A DNA stretch of 64,000 bases. Origin: Micromonospora echinaurantiaca. GTDB lineage: Bacteria > Actinomycetota > Actinomycetes > Mycobacteriales > Micromonosporaceae. The stretch is taken from positions 5,323,001 through 5,387,000 of the forward strand of contig NZ_LT607750.1 of the NCBI RefSeq assembly GCF_900090235.1, in the 5' to 3' direction. This document shows positions 1 to 13,470 of the stretch, in pieces. Position 1 is the first letter of the stretch; every line of letters starts with the position of its first letter. A program made the position numbers and the translations under genes. The notes under the pieces are model-generated. The model saw nothing but the letters and a program-made list of their open reading frames with translations, ran no database searches and had not been told where the DNA came from.

Positions 1-177
1 CGAGACCTCGACGTTCTCGTAGTAGAGGTCCTTCATGTCGCCGACCTTCTGGTACAGCAGGCCGCTGGCGCCGAGCATGAACAGCGACACCGCCATGGTG
101 ATGATCATGGCGATCGTCATGGTGACGTTGCGCCACAGTCCGACCAGTACCTCGGACAGGACGTACTTCATCCGCAT
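1..177 (-). CDS. ftsX: Cell division protein FtsX, amino-terminal part (cut by window edge)
   Basis: These are the first 59 residues of FtsX, the membrane partner of the FtsE ATPase; in actinobacteria the complex controls a peptidoglycan hydrolase at the septum. The protein begins MRMKYVLSEVLVGLWRN and continues into a hydrophobic helix at about residues 20-38, as expected for the first membrane segment. The ATG at 177 has a strong ribosome binding site (GGAGGAATT) just upstream. It lies 71 bp downstream of ftsE on the same strand, the usual ftsE-ftsX order; smpB would be expected beyond the left edge. Identity rests on the N-terminus plus context. Confidence 0.9.
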   Translation of the reverse strand, partial: MRMKYVLSEVLVGLWRNVTMTIAMIITMAVSLFMLGASGLLYQKVGDMKDLYYENVEVS

Positions 178-248
178 CGGGAATTCCTCCGGCTCTCCGG
201 CGTGAGGTGTTCGTCGTCAGGTCGTACGGCTGAGGGTGGTCGGTCGGC

Positions 249-929
249 TCACCCGTAGACGCCGCGGGCCTGGTCGCGCACGATGCGGCCGCTCTCGATC
301 TCGATCACCCGGCGGCGCATCTGGTTCACGATGTTGGAGTCGTGCGTGACCATCACGACGGTCGTGCCGGTGCGGTTGATCCGGTCCAGCAGGCGCATGA
401 TCTCGATCGAGGTGTCCGGGTCCAGGTTTCCGGTCGGCTCGTCGGCGAGCAGGATCAGCGGGCGGTTAACGAACGCCCGGGCGACGGCCACCCGCTGCTG
501 CTCACCACCGGAGAGCTCGTGCGGGTAGCGGTGCTCCTTGCCACCGAGCCCGACCAGCTCCAGCACCTCCGGCACGACCCGGCGGGCGACCGCCTTGGTC
601 TTGCCGATCACCTCGAGAGCGAACGCCACGTTCTCGTAGGCGGTGCGGTTCGGCAGCAGCCGGAAGTCCTGGAAGACGCAGCCGATCGAGCGGCGGAAGT
701 GGGGTCGCTTCCAGGACCGCATCGAGGTGACGTCCTTGCTGTTCACGATGACCCGACCCTTGTTGGGCGTGACCTCGTGCAGCAGCATCTTGATGATGGT
801 GGACTTGCCGGAGCCGGATGGACCGATGAAGAAGACGAACTCGCCCTTCTCGATCGAGACGGACACGTTGTCGAGCGAAGGCCGGGACGCCTTCGGGTAC
901 GTCTTCGTCACTTGCTCAAGCTGAATCAC
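249..929 (-). CDS. ftsE: Cell division ATP-binding protein FtsE
   Basis: FtsE is the cytoplasmic ABC ATPase that drives FtsX and, through it, septal peptidoglycan hydrolysis. The 226-residue product has Walker A (GPSGSGKS, near residue 36), the Q-loop, the ABC signature (LSGGEQQR) and Walker B ([12 protein letters not shown]). I chose the GTG at 929, giving [11 protein letters not shown], because it matches the start of mycobacterial FtsE; the open frame continues to a TTG at 965 that would add 12 unconserved residues. No strong ribosome binding site precedes either start, so the message may be leaderless. It is followed by ftsX. Confidence 0.95.
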   Translation of the reverse strand: MIQLEQVTKTYPKASRPSLDNVSVSIEKGEFVFFIGPSGSGKSTIIKMLLHEVTPNKGRVIVNSKDVTSMRSWKRPHFRRSIGCVFQDFRLLPNRTAYENVAFALEVIGKTKAVARRVVPEVLELVGLGGKEHRYPHELSGGEQQRVAVARAFVNRPLILLADEPTGNLDPDTSIEIMRLLDRINRTGTTVVMVTHDSNIVNQMRRRVIEIESGRIVRDQARGVYG

Positions 930-1047
930 GGGTGGTGAGTCTACGCGGTGTAACCGAAGAGCCAAGCCCCACGCCCCACGGTTGCGAGGCGAGTCATCAA
1001 TCTAGGGCGTATCGGGAAGATCGACGAAGCGCTCCGCCCGCGGCCGA

Positions 1048-2169
1048 TCACGCACCGTCGCCGGCGAGCTGCTGCTGCTTACGCCACCGGATACCGGCCT
1101 CGATGAAGTCGTCCAGATCGCCGTCGAAGACCGACGACGGATTGCCGGTCTCCTGCTCGGTTCGGAGATCCTTCACCATCTGATAAGGGTGCAGCACGTA
1201 CGAGCGCATCTGGTCGCCCCACGAGCCGGCCGCGTCCGTCTTCAGGCCCTGGAGCTTGGCCTGCTCCTCCTGGCGCTTGCGCTCCAGCAGCCGGGCCTGC
1301 AGCACCCGCAGCGCGGATGCCTTGTTCTGCAGCTGGGACTTCTCGTTCTGGCAGGTGACCACGATGCCGGTCGGGATGTGGGTGATCCGGACGGCCGAGT
1401 CGGTGGTGTTCACGCTCTGCCCGCCCGGGCCGGAGGAGCGATAGACGTCGATCCGCATCTCGTTCTCGGGGATGTCGATGTGGTCGGTCTGCTCCACCAC
1501 CGGCAGCACCTCGACGCCGGCGAAGCTGGTCTGCCGGCGGCCCTGGTTGTCGAACGGGCTGATCCGGACCAGCCGGTGGGTGCCCGACTCGACGCTGAGC
1601 GTGCCGTAGGCGTAGGGGACCTTGACCGTGAAGGTGGCCGACTTCAGGCCCGCCTCCTCGGCGTACGAGGTCTCGTAGACCTCGGTCGGGTAGCCGTGCC
1701 GCTCGGCCCAGCGCAGGTACATCCGCAGCAGCATCTCGGCGAAGTCCGCCGCGTCCACGCCACCGGCGCCGGCCCGGATGGCGACCAGCGCCTCCCGGGA
1801 GTCGTACTCGCCGGAGAGCAGGGTGCGGACCTCCATCTCCTGGATGGCCTTGGTCAGCCCGGTGATCTCCGACTCGACCTCGGTCAGCACGCCCGGGTCG
1901 GACTCCGCCTCGGCCAGCTCCAGCAGCACACCGGCGTCGTCGAGCCGGGAGCGCAGGCTGGAGAGCTTGCCGATCTCGCCGTTGACGTACGACAGCTGCG
2001 AGGTGACCTGCTGGGCCTTGGCCTGGTCGTCCCAGAGGTCGGGGGCGGACGCCTCCTGCTCCAGGCGGGCCTTGTCCGCGCGGAGCCGGTCGATGTCGAG
2101 CACCGACTCGATGTTGCGCAGGGTGGCGTCGAGTTCCTTGAGCTGTTCGGCGTAATCGGCAGCGGTCAC
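1048..2169 (-). CDS. prfB: Peptide chain release factor 2
   Basis: RF2 recognises UGA and UAA and triggers peptide release on the ribosome. The 373-residue protein carries the SPF stop-codon recognition tripeptide (in [11 protein letters not shown]) and the catalytic GGQ loop ([17 protein letters not shown]). The GTG start at 2169 gives [17 protein letters not shown], matching the usual N-terminus; the open frame extends further upstream only because it runs through repeat DNA. The early codons read straight through with no in-frame UGA, so the programmed +1 frameshift of Escherichia coli prfB is absent. It lies upstream of ftsE-ftsX, a common actinobacterial order. Confidence 0.97.
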   Translation of the reverse strand: MTAADYAEQLKELDATLRNIESVLDIDRLRADKARLEQEASAPDLWDDQAKAQQVTSQLSYVNGEIGKLSSLRSRLDDAGVLLELAEAESDPGVLTEVESEITGLTKAIQEMEVRTLLSGEYDSREALVAIRAGAGGVDAADFAEMLLRMYLRWAERHGYPTEVYETSYAEEAGLKSATFTVKVPYAYGTLSVESGTHRLVRISPFDNQGRRQTSFAGVEVLPVVEQTDHIDIPENEMRIDVYRSSGPGGQSVNTTDSAVRITHIPTGIVVTCQNEKSQLQNKASALRVLQARLLERKRQEEQAKLQGLKTDAAGSWGDQMRSYVLHPYQMVKDLRTEQETGNPSSVFDGDLDDFIEAGIRWRKQQQLAGDGA

Positions 2170-2182
2170 GACAGACAAGCGT

Positions 2183-2271
2183 ACTGCGCGAGCGAGGAGT
2201 GAGCTTGCGAGCCCCGCAGTCGCGCGCCAGATCGGCACTGCGCGAGCGAGGAGTGAGCTTGCGAGCCCCGC
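2183..2271. repeat. Two 35-bp direct repeats, 54 bp apart
   Basis: The segments 2183-2217 and 2237-2271 are identical over 35 bp, beginning ACTGCGCGAGCGAGGAGTGA and ending GCGAGCCCCGC, separated by a 19-bp spacer. They lie directly upstream of prfB, between it and the end of the PadR gene. I recall similar GAGCGA-rich repeats scattered in Micromonospora genomes, but that is memory, not a search. They may be a dispersed intergenic element; no promoter or protein-binding role can be read from them directly. Confidence 0.85.
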
Positions 2272-2299
2272 GGTTTCGGGCGGGAGGGTCGGGCGGGGG

Positions 2300-2824
2300 T
2301 CACCCGACGGGGGCGCTCTTGAGCCACGACAGGGCCGCCTTGTGGTACGCCACGGCGAACTCGAGCGCACTGGCGTCGTACGTCTCGCCCTCCTTCTTGG
2401 CGTTCTTGACCTGCTCCCGGACCCGGGCGAGGGCCTCGGTGTGGTACTCGTTCGCCGCCGCCTGGAGGTTCTTCAGCTGGCTGGGCGAGTGCAGGTCGCC
2501 GAAGGCGATGCGCAGCGCGATCGGGTTGCGGATGGTGTCCCGCCCGGGGTCCTCCGCCAGCCAGCGGGAGAACGTCCGTTTTCCGGCTGCGGTGATCGCG
2601 TACGGCTGGCTCATGCGCGGGCCCGGCTTGCCCATCCGGACGAACCCTCGCTCGGCCAGCACCGGCAACTCGCGGTAGACCTGGCTGCGGGTCATCGACC
2701 AGTACGGCGCCAGCCGGCGCTCGGCGGCGGCCATCAACTGGCCGCCTGTCATGGGGCCCTCGTGGAGCAGCCCGAGCAGGGCTGCCGCCGTGGGGTTGAC
2801 TGCGGATTCCGCCATGCCCCTCAC
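2300..2824 (-). CDS. PadR family transcriptional regulator
   Basis: A 174-residue cytoplasmic repressor-type protein. The N-terminal winged helix fits Pad[21 protein letters not shown] followed by a recognition helix ([19 protein letters not shown]) and a wing, then a helical carboxy half (about residues 95-170) that in this family dimerises. The start is uncertain: the GTG at 2824 begins the frame, while the ATG at 2815 (MAESAVNP) has GAGGGG immediately before it, which is rather too close. It is separated by about 110 bp from the tryptophan dioxygenase gene on the same strand; whether it regulates that gene is unknown. The ligand is not predictable. Confidence 0.85.
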   Translation of the reverse strand: MRGMAESAVNPTAAALLGLLHEGPMTGGQLMAAAERRLAPYWSMTRSQVYRELPVLAERGFVRMGKPGPRMSQPYAITAAGKRTFSRWLAEDPGRDTIRNPIALRIAFGDLHSPSQLKNLQAAANEYHTEALARVREQVKNAKKEGETYDASALEFAVAYHKAALSWLKSAPVG

Positions 2825-2934
2825 GCTGCCACTTTGCCGACCCTCCGTCCAGGATTTCCCGGTTTCGCCACCCGGTAGGGGTTCCTATGTGCACTGTCGG
2901 CGCGAGACAGTCCCCGCCGGAGTCGTCGATGTCT

Positions 2935-3738
2935 CTACAACCGGCTGCGCAACTCCCACAGTTCCGGGTAGAACCGGGTCTCCACCCGGGAGCGCAGATA
3001 CGCCCCGCCGGCCGAGCCGCCGGTGCCCGGTTTGGTGCCGATCTGCCGCTCGGCCATCAGCACGTGCCGGGCCCGCCACAGCGAGAACGCCTGGTCGTGG
3101 GCGACCAGCGCCTCGGCGAGGTCCCACAACGGTCCGTACCGCTCCCGATCCGCGGCGATCGTGGCGTACGCGGCGAAGCGCGCCTCCGCCGTGGCCACGT
3201 CGAAGCCGGCCCGGTCGAGTACGGCCAGGAACCCGTCCCACAGGCTCGGCTCGGCCAGCCGGCGCTCCAGTCGCTCCCGCTCCGGCGCGGCCAGCCCCCG
3301 GAACCGGCGCAGGAAGTCCGGGTCCTTCAGGCCGGAGAGGAACTCGATCTCCCGGAACTGCACCGACTGGAAGCCGGACGCCGGGGCCAGCTTGGTGCGG
3401 AAGACCAGGAAGTCCTGCGGGGTCATCGTGTCGATCACGTCGACCTGGCCGATCAGCACCCGCTCCACCACGTGGCAGCGTTCCAGCCGGATCCGGGGCA
3501 GGTACGTCTCGCCGGCCAGCAGCCGGTCCCGGGCGTCGGTCAGCTCCGACAGCAGCAGCTTGAACCAGAGCTCGTAGACCTGGTGGATGGTGATGAAGAG
3601 CAGCTCGTCGTGGGAGGCCGGGTCGGACTCCGGCACCTGGGCGGCGAGCAGGTCGGTCAGTCGTAGGTAGTCGCTGTAGGTGAGCAGGCCACCCTGCTCA
3701 CCGAACCGGGGGTCGTACGCGGGGGTGGGGTGGCTCAT
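2935..3738 (-). CDS. kynA: Tryptophan 2,3-dioxygenase
   Basis: This haem enzyme opens the indole ring of L-tryptophan to N-formylkynurenine, the first step of the kynurenine route. The 267-residue protein has the family landmarks in order: LTYSDYLRL near the start, FITIHQVYELWFK, SGFQSVQFREIEFLSG, and the substrate/haem region RHVLMAERQIGTKPGTGGS close to the end, where the histidine is the expected proximal haem ligand. Length matches bacterial enzymes. No kynureninase or formamidase lies beside it here, so the rest of the pathway is elsewhere or the product feeds secondary metabolism. Confidence 0.95.
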   Translation of the reverse strand: MSHPTPAYDPRFGEQGGLLTYSDYLRLTDLLAAQVPESDPASHDELLFITIHQVYELWFKLLLSELTDARDRLLAGETYLPRIRLERCHVVERVLIGQVDVIDTMTPQDFLVFRTKLAPASGFQSVQFREIEFLSGLKDPDFLRRFRGLAAPERERLERRLAEPSLWDGFLAVLDRAGFDVATAEARFAAYATIAADRERYGPLWDLAEALVAHDQAFSLWRARHVLMAERQIGTKPGTGGSAGGAYLRSRVETRFYPELWELRSRL

Positions 3739-3896
3739 CGCGCCACGCTACCGCCGCGCCGGGGCGCCCGCCGGCCGCCGACGAGCCCGCTCCGGCACCG
3801 GCCCGCCGGCCCGCCGACCGGCCCGATCCGGCACCGGCCGGCCGGCGGGCGGGCAGCTCGGACGAAAGGCCCGCCGGCGGGTCCGCTCGGGCGGGA

Positions 3897-3934
3897 GGCC
3901 CGCCGGCCGGCGCGAGTCGCGCCGCCGGCGGGCC
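3897..3934 (-). terminator. GC-rich stem-loop after P5C dehydrogenase
   Basis: The arms GGCCCGCCGGC (3897-3907) and its exact complement (3924-3934) enclose a second complementary stretch (3909-3915 with 3917-3923), forming a long hairpin about 10 nt past the stop codon of the P5C dehydrogenase gene. There is no T-run, as is common for actinobacterial terminators. The whole gap 3739-3944 is built of short CCGGCC-rich inverted repeats. Confidence 0.6.
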
Positions 3935-3944
3935 CGTCGCCGGT

Positions 3945-5573
<1,629 letters not shown>

Positions 5574-5959
5574 CAAGGCTCCTGGCGATCTCGACAGCGG
5601 TGGCGAAACCGGACCCGCGGGCGCGTGGCCGGGTGACCTGCGCCGGAACGCCGCGCGACGGTAGCCGGTCGCGGCGGCGGGACCGAGCCCAATCTTCCCA
5701 CGCGCCCCCCTCCCCACCACCCTCCCCCAGCCTCCCCGCCCGCCCTGCCCCGCGCCCCGTCCCGCCCCCTGCTCGGTGATCAAGGGGTTGGGGTCAGGAT
5801 CCGCTCCGGTCCTGCCCCCAACCCCTTGATCACCATGGCGGTCAGGGGGACGGCGGCGGGGTGGGTGGGGTGGGTGGACGCGTACGCTGGGGTGCCGGTG
5901 ACCTGCCTGCCCCGGCCCGGCCGACCGCCCGGATGCCGGCCCGCCTCGAAGGGGAGACG
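5574..5959. other. Divergent intergenic region with C-rich tract and palindrome
   Basis: This 386-bp gap separates two divergent genes. It holds a pyrimidine tract on the + strand (about 5695-5770, almost only C and T) and the 25-bp-arm palindrome at 5775-5834 described separately. I see no open reading frame with coding character and no convincing promoter boxes, although both flanking genes must be driven from here. Confidence 0.6.
5775..5834. repeat. GATC-bearing palindrome 1
   Basis: The left arm 5775-5799 (GGTGATCAAGGGGTTGGGG then TCAGGA) pairs with 5810-5834 with one mismatch in 25 positions, around a 10-nt loop. It lies between divergent genes, so it cannot be a simple terminator for both. 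It shares the GATC near the outer end of the arms with five other palindromes in the window. Confidence 0.9.
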
Positions 5960-7204
5960 ATGACCAAGCAGCCCGGCGGCTCCGCGGCCGCGGAGTTCGA
6001 CCAGCCGGTGGCCGGCGACCCCACCGCGGCCGCTGACTCCGGCACCACCGGGTCGGCAACCGCCGCCGTCCAGCAGGCGACCGGAGCGGACCGGGCGGGC
6101 GCGACCGGCGACCCCACCGCGGCCGCTGACTCCGGCACTACCGGGACCGGGTCGAAGACCGCCGCCGTGCAGCAGGCGACCGGAGCGGACCGGGCGAGCG
6201 CGACCGCCGATCCCGACGCGGTCGACGCCGAGCGGGACGCGTCCACCGACGACGAGCCCGCCGCCGGGAGCGGGCCGGCACCCGTACCGGGGGCGGCGCT
6301 GCTCGCGCTGCTGGCGCTGGGGTGGCTGGCCGCCATGCTCTGGTCGACCCGCGAGGCGATCAACTCGGCGGCGGCCGGGGTCACCGCGATCAGCCTCTCC
6401 GCCTTCGCGCTGCCCGGGGTGATCTCCGCCGCGCTGGTCGCCGGGGCCGCCTTCGCCCTCTCCGGGGTCGACCTGCTCGGCCACCGGGTCGGCGAGCGGG
6501 CCACCCTGCGCTTCCTCGCGGCGACCGGCGCCGGCCTGCTCATCGGGCTCGCCGCCGCGTTCGCGATCAACCTGACCTATGCCGACAACGCGACCACCAA
6601 CGTGATCGCCGGCACCAGCGCCGCCGCGGCGATCATCGGCGGGGCCGTCGCCGGCGCCCGCAGCGCACCGACCGTCGGCGCCGTGGTGGCCGCCGCGCTC
6701 GGCACGCTGGTCTTCGTGGTGGCGTTCAGCCGGGCCCGGGATCCGCTCTTCGACCTCTTCGGCGCCGGGGACACCCAGGAGTCGCTGGTCAACGCGGCCA
6801 AGTGGGTGTCGCGTACGGAGTCGCTGCTCGCCGGGGTGGTGGCCGGGCTGCTCGCCTTCGGCTACCTGGCCTGGGCGCGCCGGCGGGCCATCCGGCGGAA
6901 CCCGGACGCCCCGGCGCTGCGCTGGCCGGCGTACCTGGTGGCCGGGGCCGGCCCGGGCCTGCTGCTGCTGGTCGCCGAGGTGATCATCCGGGTCGGCGGG
7001 CGCTCCCTGCTCGACCTGGCCGCCGCGCTCAGCGAGGCGGACGCGGTGGCCCAGACGTCGCTGGGCACCTCGCGGGTGGACAACGCCATCTGGGTGCTCT
7101 TCGTGGGCGCGCTGACCGCGCTGATCGCGTTCGGCCGGACGCTCGGCCCGGCCGGCGACGACGACGACGACGACCCGGGGCCGGTGGCGGGCACCGAGCG
7201 CTGA
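5960..7204 (+). CDS. Polytopic membrane protein of unknown function
   Basis: I do not recognise a named family. The 414-residue product has a hydrophilic N-terminus (residues 1-110) holding two imperfect 31-33 residue repeats that both contain GDPTAAADSGTTG and AAVQQATGADRA, then about eight hydrophobic helices between residues 115 and 405, and an acidic tail (GDDDDDDPGPV). The ATG at 5960 follows GGGGAGACG, a good ribosome binding site, so I prefer it to the longer open frame. The repeated N-terminus is likely cytoplasmic. It faces a DUF6912 gene tail-to-tail with only 12 bp between the stops. Confidence 0.75.
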   Translation: MTKQPGGSAAAEFDQPVAGDPTAAADSGTTGSATAAVQQATGADRAGATGDPTAAADSGTTGTGSKTAAVQQATGADRASATADPDAVDAERDASTDDEPAAGSGPAPVPGAALLALLALGWLAAMLWSTREAINSAAAGVTAISLSAFALPGVISAALVAGAAFALSGVDLLGHRVGERATLRFLAATGAGLLIGLAAAFAINLTYADNATTNVIAGTSAAAAIIGGAVAGARSAPTVGAVVAAALGTLVFVVAFSRARDPLFDLFGAGDTQESLVNAAKWVSRTESLLAGVVAGLLAFGYLAWARRRAIRRNPDAPALRWPAYLVAGAGPGLLLLVAEVIIRVGGRSLLDLAAALSEADAVAQTSLGTSRVDNAIWVLFVGALTALIAFGRTLGPAGDDDDDDPGPVAGTER

Positions 7205-7216
7205 CTCCGGCCGGCG

Positions 7217-7726
7217 TCAGGTGGCGGTACGGAGCAGCAGCTCCAGCTCGGTGACGTCGTACCACTCCAGCTCGTGGTCCTCGGCGCCGTCGACGGTGAA
7301 TTGGGCGTCCGGGTCACCGGCGAGCGCCTCGGCGACCACCTCCGCGGCGGCGGCCACGTCCTCGACCGCCTCCGACCCGTCCACGTGGATCGCGGCGACG
7401 GCGTCGATCGGCACCGGCCGGGTCAGCTCCACCGCGCTCGACCCCAGCTCGCCGTCGCCGCGCCCGACCGCGGCGGCCGGCAGGTCGGCCGAGACCACCA
7501 CTCGGCGGCGGGGCGCGTCCGGGTCGGCCCGGAGCAGCTGCAACGCGTCCTGGGCGGCCCGGGTGAAGGCGACGTACTCCAGCTCCTCCTCGTCGCCCTC
7601 GGCGTACCACTCCCGCAGGGCCGGAGTCACCGCGTGCGCCCGCTCCACGCTGAGCCCCTGCTCACGAAGCCGGGCCAGGATCGGGACGGTCGCCGGCACG
7701 TACACCCGGACAAGGTCGTCGGTCAC
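7217..7726 (-). CDS. DUF6912 family protein
   Basis: A 169-residue acidic, soluble protein beginning (V)[19 protein letters not shown]. The pattern, an N-terminal segment on keeping a value within bounds followed by [22 protein letters not shown] and a beta-rich half, is what I know as the actinobacterial DUF6912 family; its function is unknown. GTG at 7726 is chosen because GGGAGA precedes it at a proper distance; the longer frame reaches 7987 into the next promoter region. It is divergent from the small HTH gene at 7941. Confidence 0.75.
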   Translation of the reverse strand: MTDDLVRVYVPATVPILARLREQGLSVERAHAVTPALREWYAEGDEEELEYVAFTRAAQDALQLLRADPDAPRRRVVVSADLPAAAVGRGDGELGSSAVELTRPVPIDAVAAIHVDGSEAVEDVAAAAEVVAEALAGDPDAQFTVDGAEDHELEWYDVTELELLLRTAT

Positions 7727-7940
7727 CGGTGTCTCCCTGCTGAGATCCTCCGCCGGCGTGCACCGGCCCGGGCGCCGATCATGCCGTACGCCGTGACCGT
7801 CATACACCTCGCACCTCGCCGGTGGAAGTTCCGCCCCGGCGTGTCCCGACCCGGACATCGCCGGGCGGCCGGTCGGGCGCTGGGCGGCGTCGGCGGGTGA
7901 TGGCAAACTGAGCCAAACGTCTCCAACCCCGGGAGTTTCC

Positions 7941-8168
7941 GTGGAGCCGAGGTTCCTGCTCCTCTCCGACGTGGCCGCCGAACTCAACGTGTCGGATTCG
8001 CAGGTCTACCACATGGTGCGCAGCGGCGAACTGCCCGCGATCAAGATCGGGGGGCGTGGCCAGTGGCGCGTGGAGCGCGCCCAACTGGAGGAGTACATCC
8101 AGCGCAAGTACGCGGAGACCGCCGAGTGGGTACGCAGCAACCCGCTCGCCGACCGCGACCCGGAGTGA
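7941..8168 (+). CDS. Small excisionase/MerR-type helix-turn-helix DNA-binding protein
   Basis: This 75-residue protein reads [19 protein letters not shown] then [19 protein letters not shown], a winged helix-turn-helix of the excisionase (MerR-like) type: the first helix selects DVAAELNVS, the second [12 protein letters not shown], and the wing carries GRGQWRVER. Such single-domain proteins act as DNA-binding regulators or architectural factors in actinobacteria; the regulon is not predictable. The GTG at 7941 follows GGGAG. It is related in fold to BldC but differs in sequence, so I give no gene symbol. Confidence 0.85.
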   Translation: MEPRFLLLSDVAAELNVSDSQVYHMVRSGELPAIKIGGRGQWRVERAQLEEYIQRKYAETAEWVRSNPLADRDPE

Positions 8169-8272
8169 CCTGGGCGGCACCCTGAGCCATTGACCGCGGG
8201 CTCTGTCATGCCCAAGAATGAACCTCGTTCGGAGGCAAACGAAGGCAAACGTAAGGATCAGGGGGCAGCGCG

Positions 8273-8875
8273 ATGACCGATTCCCGCCGACCCGGCCCGT
8301 CCCGGCCACCCGTGCGGCTGCGACCCGCGCCCTCCTTCGAGCCGCCCTTCGCCGACGAGGACGGCAGCCAGTGGCCGCTGCCCGGCGACGGCCAGCTCGC
8401 CCTCGACCTGTTCGAGGCGGCCCGCCGACAACCGAGCCGTCCGCCGGACCGGCGACTGCCGGCCGGGCCCACCCCCGCCCGGCCGGGCCGGCGCACCGCC
8501 GGCCCGCTACCGCCCGGCGCCCTGGTGACCGCCACGCCGGAGGCGACCCGAGCCGCCCACCGCTTCCTCGGCACCTGCCTCGAGGTGCTCAACGGCTACC
8601 GCCCACCCGGTCAGCTCCGGCCGCTGCTCGACCCGGGCCGGGCCGCCGAGCTGCTGCCCGAGCTGGCCCGGGCCGGCACGCGGACCGGCCCGGTACGCCG
8701 CCGGTCCACCCGGCCCGCGGTGCGGTTGCGCCGGCTGCGGGTCTGCGAACCTCGGGCCGCGGCGGTCGAGGTGGCCGCGGTGCTGGCCGGCGGCAGCGGC
8801 CACACCTGGGCGATGGCGCTGCGTCTGGAACACCGCCGGGGCAGCTGGCTCTGCACCGCCCTCCAGGTCCTCTGA
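8273..8875 (+). CDS. Rv3235 family protein
   Basis: A 200-residue protein with a proline/arginine-rich N-terminal half (residues 1-85) and a conserved C-terminal domain (about 95-200) holding ATRAAHRFLGTCLEVLNGYRP and ending HRRGSWLCTALQVL. The domain and the place next to secA match the Rv3235 family of unknown function found beside secA1 in mycobacteria. ATG at 8273 is preceded by AGGGGG. The gene is convergent with secA. Function is unknown; the basic C-terminal half could suit nucleic-acid or protein binding, but this is only inference. Confidence 0.75.
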   Translation: MTDSRRPGPSRPPVRLRPAPSFEPPFADEDGSQWPLPGDGQLALDLFEAARRQPSRPPDRRLPAGPTPARPGRRTAGPLPPGALVTATPEATRAAHRFLGTCLEVLNGYRPPGQLRPLLDPGRAAELLPELARAGTRTGPVRRRSTRPAVRLRRLRVCEPRAAAVEVAAVLAGGSGHTWAMALRLEHRRGSWLCTALQVL

Positions 8876-8924
8876 CGCCCGCGACCCCCACCCCGGCCAG
8901 CCATGCTGCGGGACGGCGGCCTGT

Positions 8925-9000
8925 TGATCCACTCCGGGTGCGGCATGCCGCGGCTTCCCCGCGACGCACGACAGCGACCTGCCGCACCCGGTGGTGATCA
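8925..9000. repeat. GATC-bearing palindrome 2
   Basis: The arm 8925-8945 (TGATCCACTCCGGGTGCGGC, then A) pairs with 8980-9000 at 18 of 21 positions, with a 34-nt loop. It lies in the 347-bp gap between the convergent Rv3235-like gene and secA. Apart from this palindrome and the secA terminator at 9174-9210 I see nothing else in that gap. Confidence 0.8.
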
Positions 9001-9173
9001 GACGGTGCCGTCGTGACGGTCGTCAGCCTCGCCGGCGCGGACCGCCCGGGGTGTCCACCTGGCTCGGTCGGTGGGCGTCCCGGGTCTCCAGCTCTCCGCA
9101 CCGGCGGCCGCGCCCTCGGTTCCCTGGGGACGTGTTCGCCGGTGCCGGCCCGGCACGGGTGGAGCGAGAGACG

Positions 9174-9210
9174 CCGACGGGCCCCGGCCGAGCTGGCCGG
9201 GGCCCGTCGG
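9174..9210 (-). terminator. Perfect 16-bp stem-loop terminator after secA
   Basis: Arms 9174-9189 (CCGACGGGCCCCGGCC) and 9195-9210 are exact complements around a 5-nt loop. The hairpin starts 12 nt past the secA stop codon, so it most likely ends the secA transcript. Confidence 0.8.
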
Positions 9211-9222
9211 GCGCGCGTCGGA

Positions 9223-12144
<2,922 letters not shown>

Positions 12145-12312
12145 GGATCAACGCTCCCCTAGACAGTCTCGAACCATCGTAGGCGCTCCATCGGGGCGAT
12201 GGTCACTGGTGGCGGCGGTCCGGCCCGGCGAAAACGACATAACGCGCAGCCGATCCGCCGGTGCCGCGATTATCCGTTACGCCGTCCGCGAACGATCCGG
12301 CACGATGACCCG

Positions 12313-13470
12313 GTGGAACCCGTGGAGATCACCGAGGACGGCCTGCTGCTGCGCCCGTGGCAGGCCACCGACGCCGACGCCGTGCACCGGGCGTGCCAGG
12401 ACCCGGACATCCAGCGCTGGACCACCGTACCGCGCCCATACCGGCCCGAACACGCCAAGAGATTCGTCACCGAGGTGGCCCCGGGCGACTGGGCGGCCGG
12501 CCGGGGCGCGCCGTTCGCGGTCTGCGACGCGGCCACCGGCGAGCTGCTCGGCTCGTGCGGGCTGGTCTCCATCGACACCGGCCTGGGCTCCGGCGAGATC
12601 GGCTACTGGACCGCCCCCTGGGCCCGCGGCCGCGGGGTCACCGTACGGGCCGCCCGGGCGGTCGCCCGGTGGGCCTTCGACAGCCTCAAGCTGCGCCGGC
12701 TGATCTGGCAGGCCGAGGTCGGCAACCACGCGTCCCGGCTGGTGGCGCTGCGCGCCGGGTTCCGCGTCGAGGGGCGGCTGCGGCTGGCCGACCCGGCGCC
12801 GGAGGGCGGCAACCAGGGCTGGATCGGCTCGCTGCTGCCCGGCGAGGTGCCGGCCGCCGGCAGCACCGGCCCAGCCGGACCGGGCACCCTGGAGGCCCGG
12901 CGGGCCGCCGTCTTCGGCCGCCCGCAGCCGGTCCTCTTCGCCACCGCCGGCGCCACCGAGCTGCGGCTGCGCCCGCTGGAGGAACGCGACCTGGACGCGA
13001 TCGTGGCCACCTGCCAGGACCCGGAGACGGTCCGCTGGACCACCGTGCCCGACCCGTACCAGCGCGAGCACGCCGAGGGGTTCCGCCGGGACGTCGCCGA
13101 GGCGGCCTGGACGGGTGGCACCGGGGCGACGTACGCGATCGCCGACGCCGACGACCGGTACGCCGGCTCGATCGACCTGCGGATCTCGCCGGCCGACCCG
13201 CTGGTCGCCGACGTCGGCTTCATGACCGCCCCACCCGCCCGGGGGCGGGGCTACCAGCCGGCCGCGCTCGCCGCGCTCTGCGCCTGGGGCTTCGCCACGC
13301 TCGGCCTGGCCCGGATCGAGTGGCGGGCCAACGTGGGCAACACCGGCTCCCGCCGGGTCGCCGAGAAGGCCGGCTTCACCTTCGAGGGCACCGCCCGCGG
13401 CGGGGTCAACCACCGCGGCGAGCGGCAGGACGTCTGGGTCGCCGGGCTGCTCGCCGAGGACCTGACGTGA
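12313..13470 (+). CDS. Double-domain GNAT acetyltransferase
   Basis: The product (385 residues from GTG 12313) holds two complete GNAT domains, about residues 1-175 and 205-385, each of the RimJ/RimL type. Each domain has the substrate-side RWTTVP motif and the acetyl-CoA loop (ARGRGVTVRAA and ARGRGYQPAAL), so both could be active. The two domains are clearly duplicates of one another. The start is uncertain: GTG at 12313 or 12322, without a clear ribosome binding site. The next gene overlaps its stop by 4 bp (GTGA), so the two are co-translated. Substrates are unknown; the family acetylates protein N-termini or amino groups. Confidence 0.85.
   Translation: MEPVEITEDGLLLRPWQATDADAVHRACQDPDIQRWTTVPRPYRPEHAKRFVTEVAPGDWAAGRGAPFAVCDAATGELLGSCGLVSIDTGLGSGEIGYWTAPWARGRGVTVRAARAVARWAFDSLKLRRLIWQAEVGNHASRLVALRAGFRVEGRLRLADPAPEGGNQGWIGSLLPGEVPAAGSTGPAGPGTLEARRAAVFGRPQPVLFATAGATELRLRPLEERDLDAIVATCQDPETVRWTTVPDPYQREHAEGFRRDVAEAAWTGGTGATYAIADADDRYAGSIDLRISPADPLVADVGFMTAPPARGRGYQPAALAALCAWGFATLGLARIEWRANVGNTGSRRVAEKAGFTFEGTARGGVNHRGERQDVWVAGLLAEDLT

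Noticed and set aside
2040..2169. Programmed frameshift in prfB
   Set aside because: The 5' part reads through in one frame with no in-frame UGA or slippery CUUUGA-type site.
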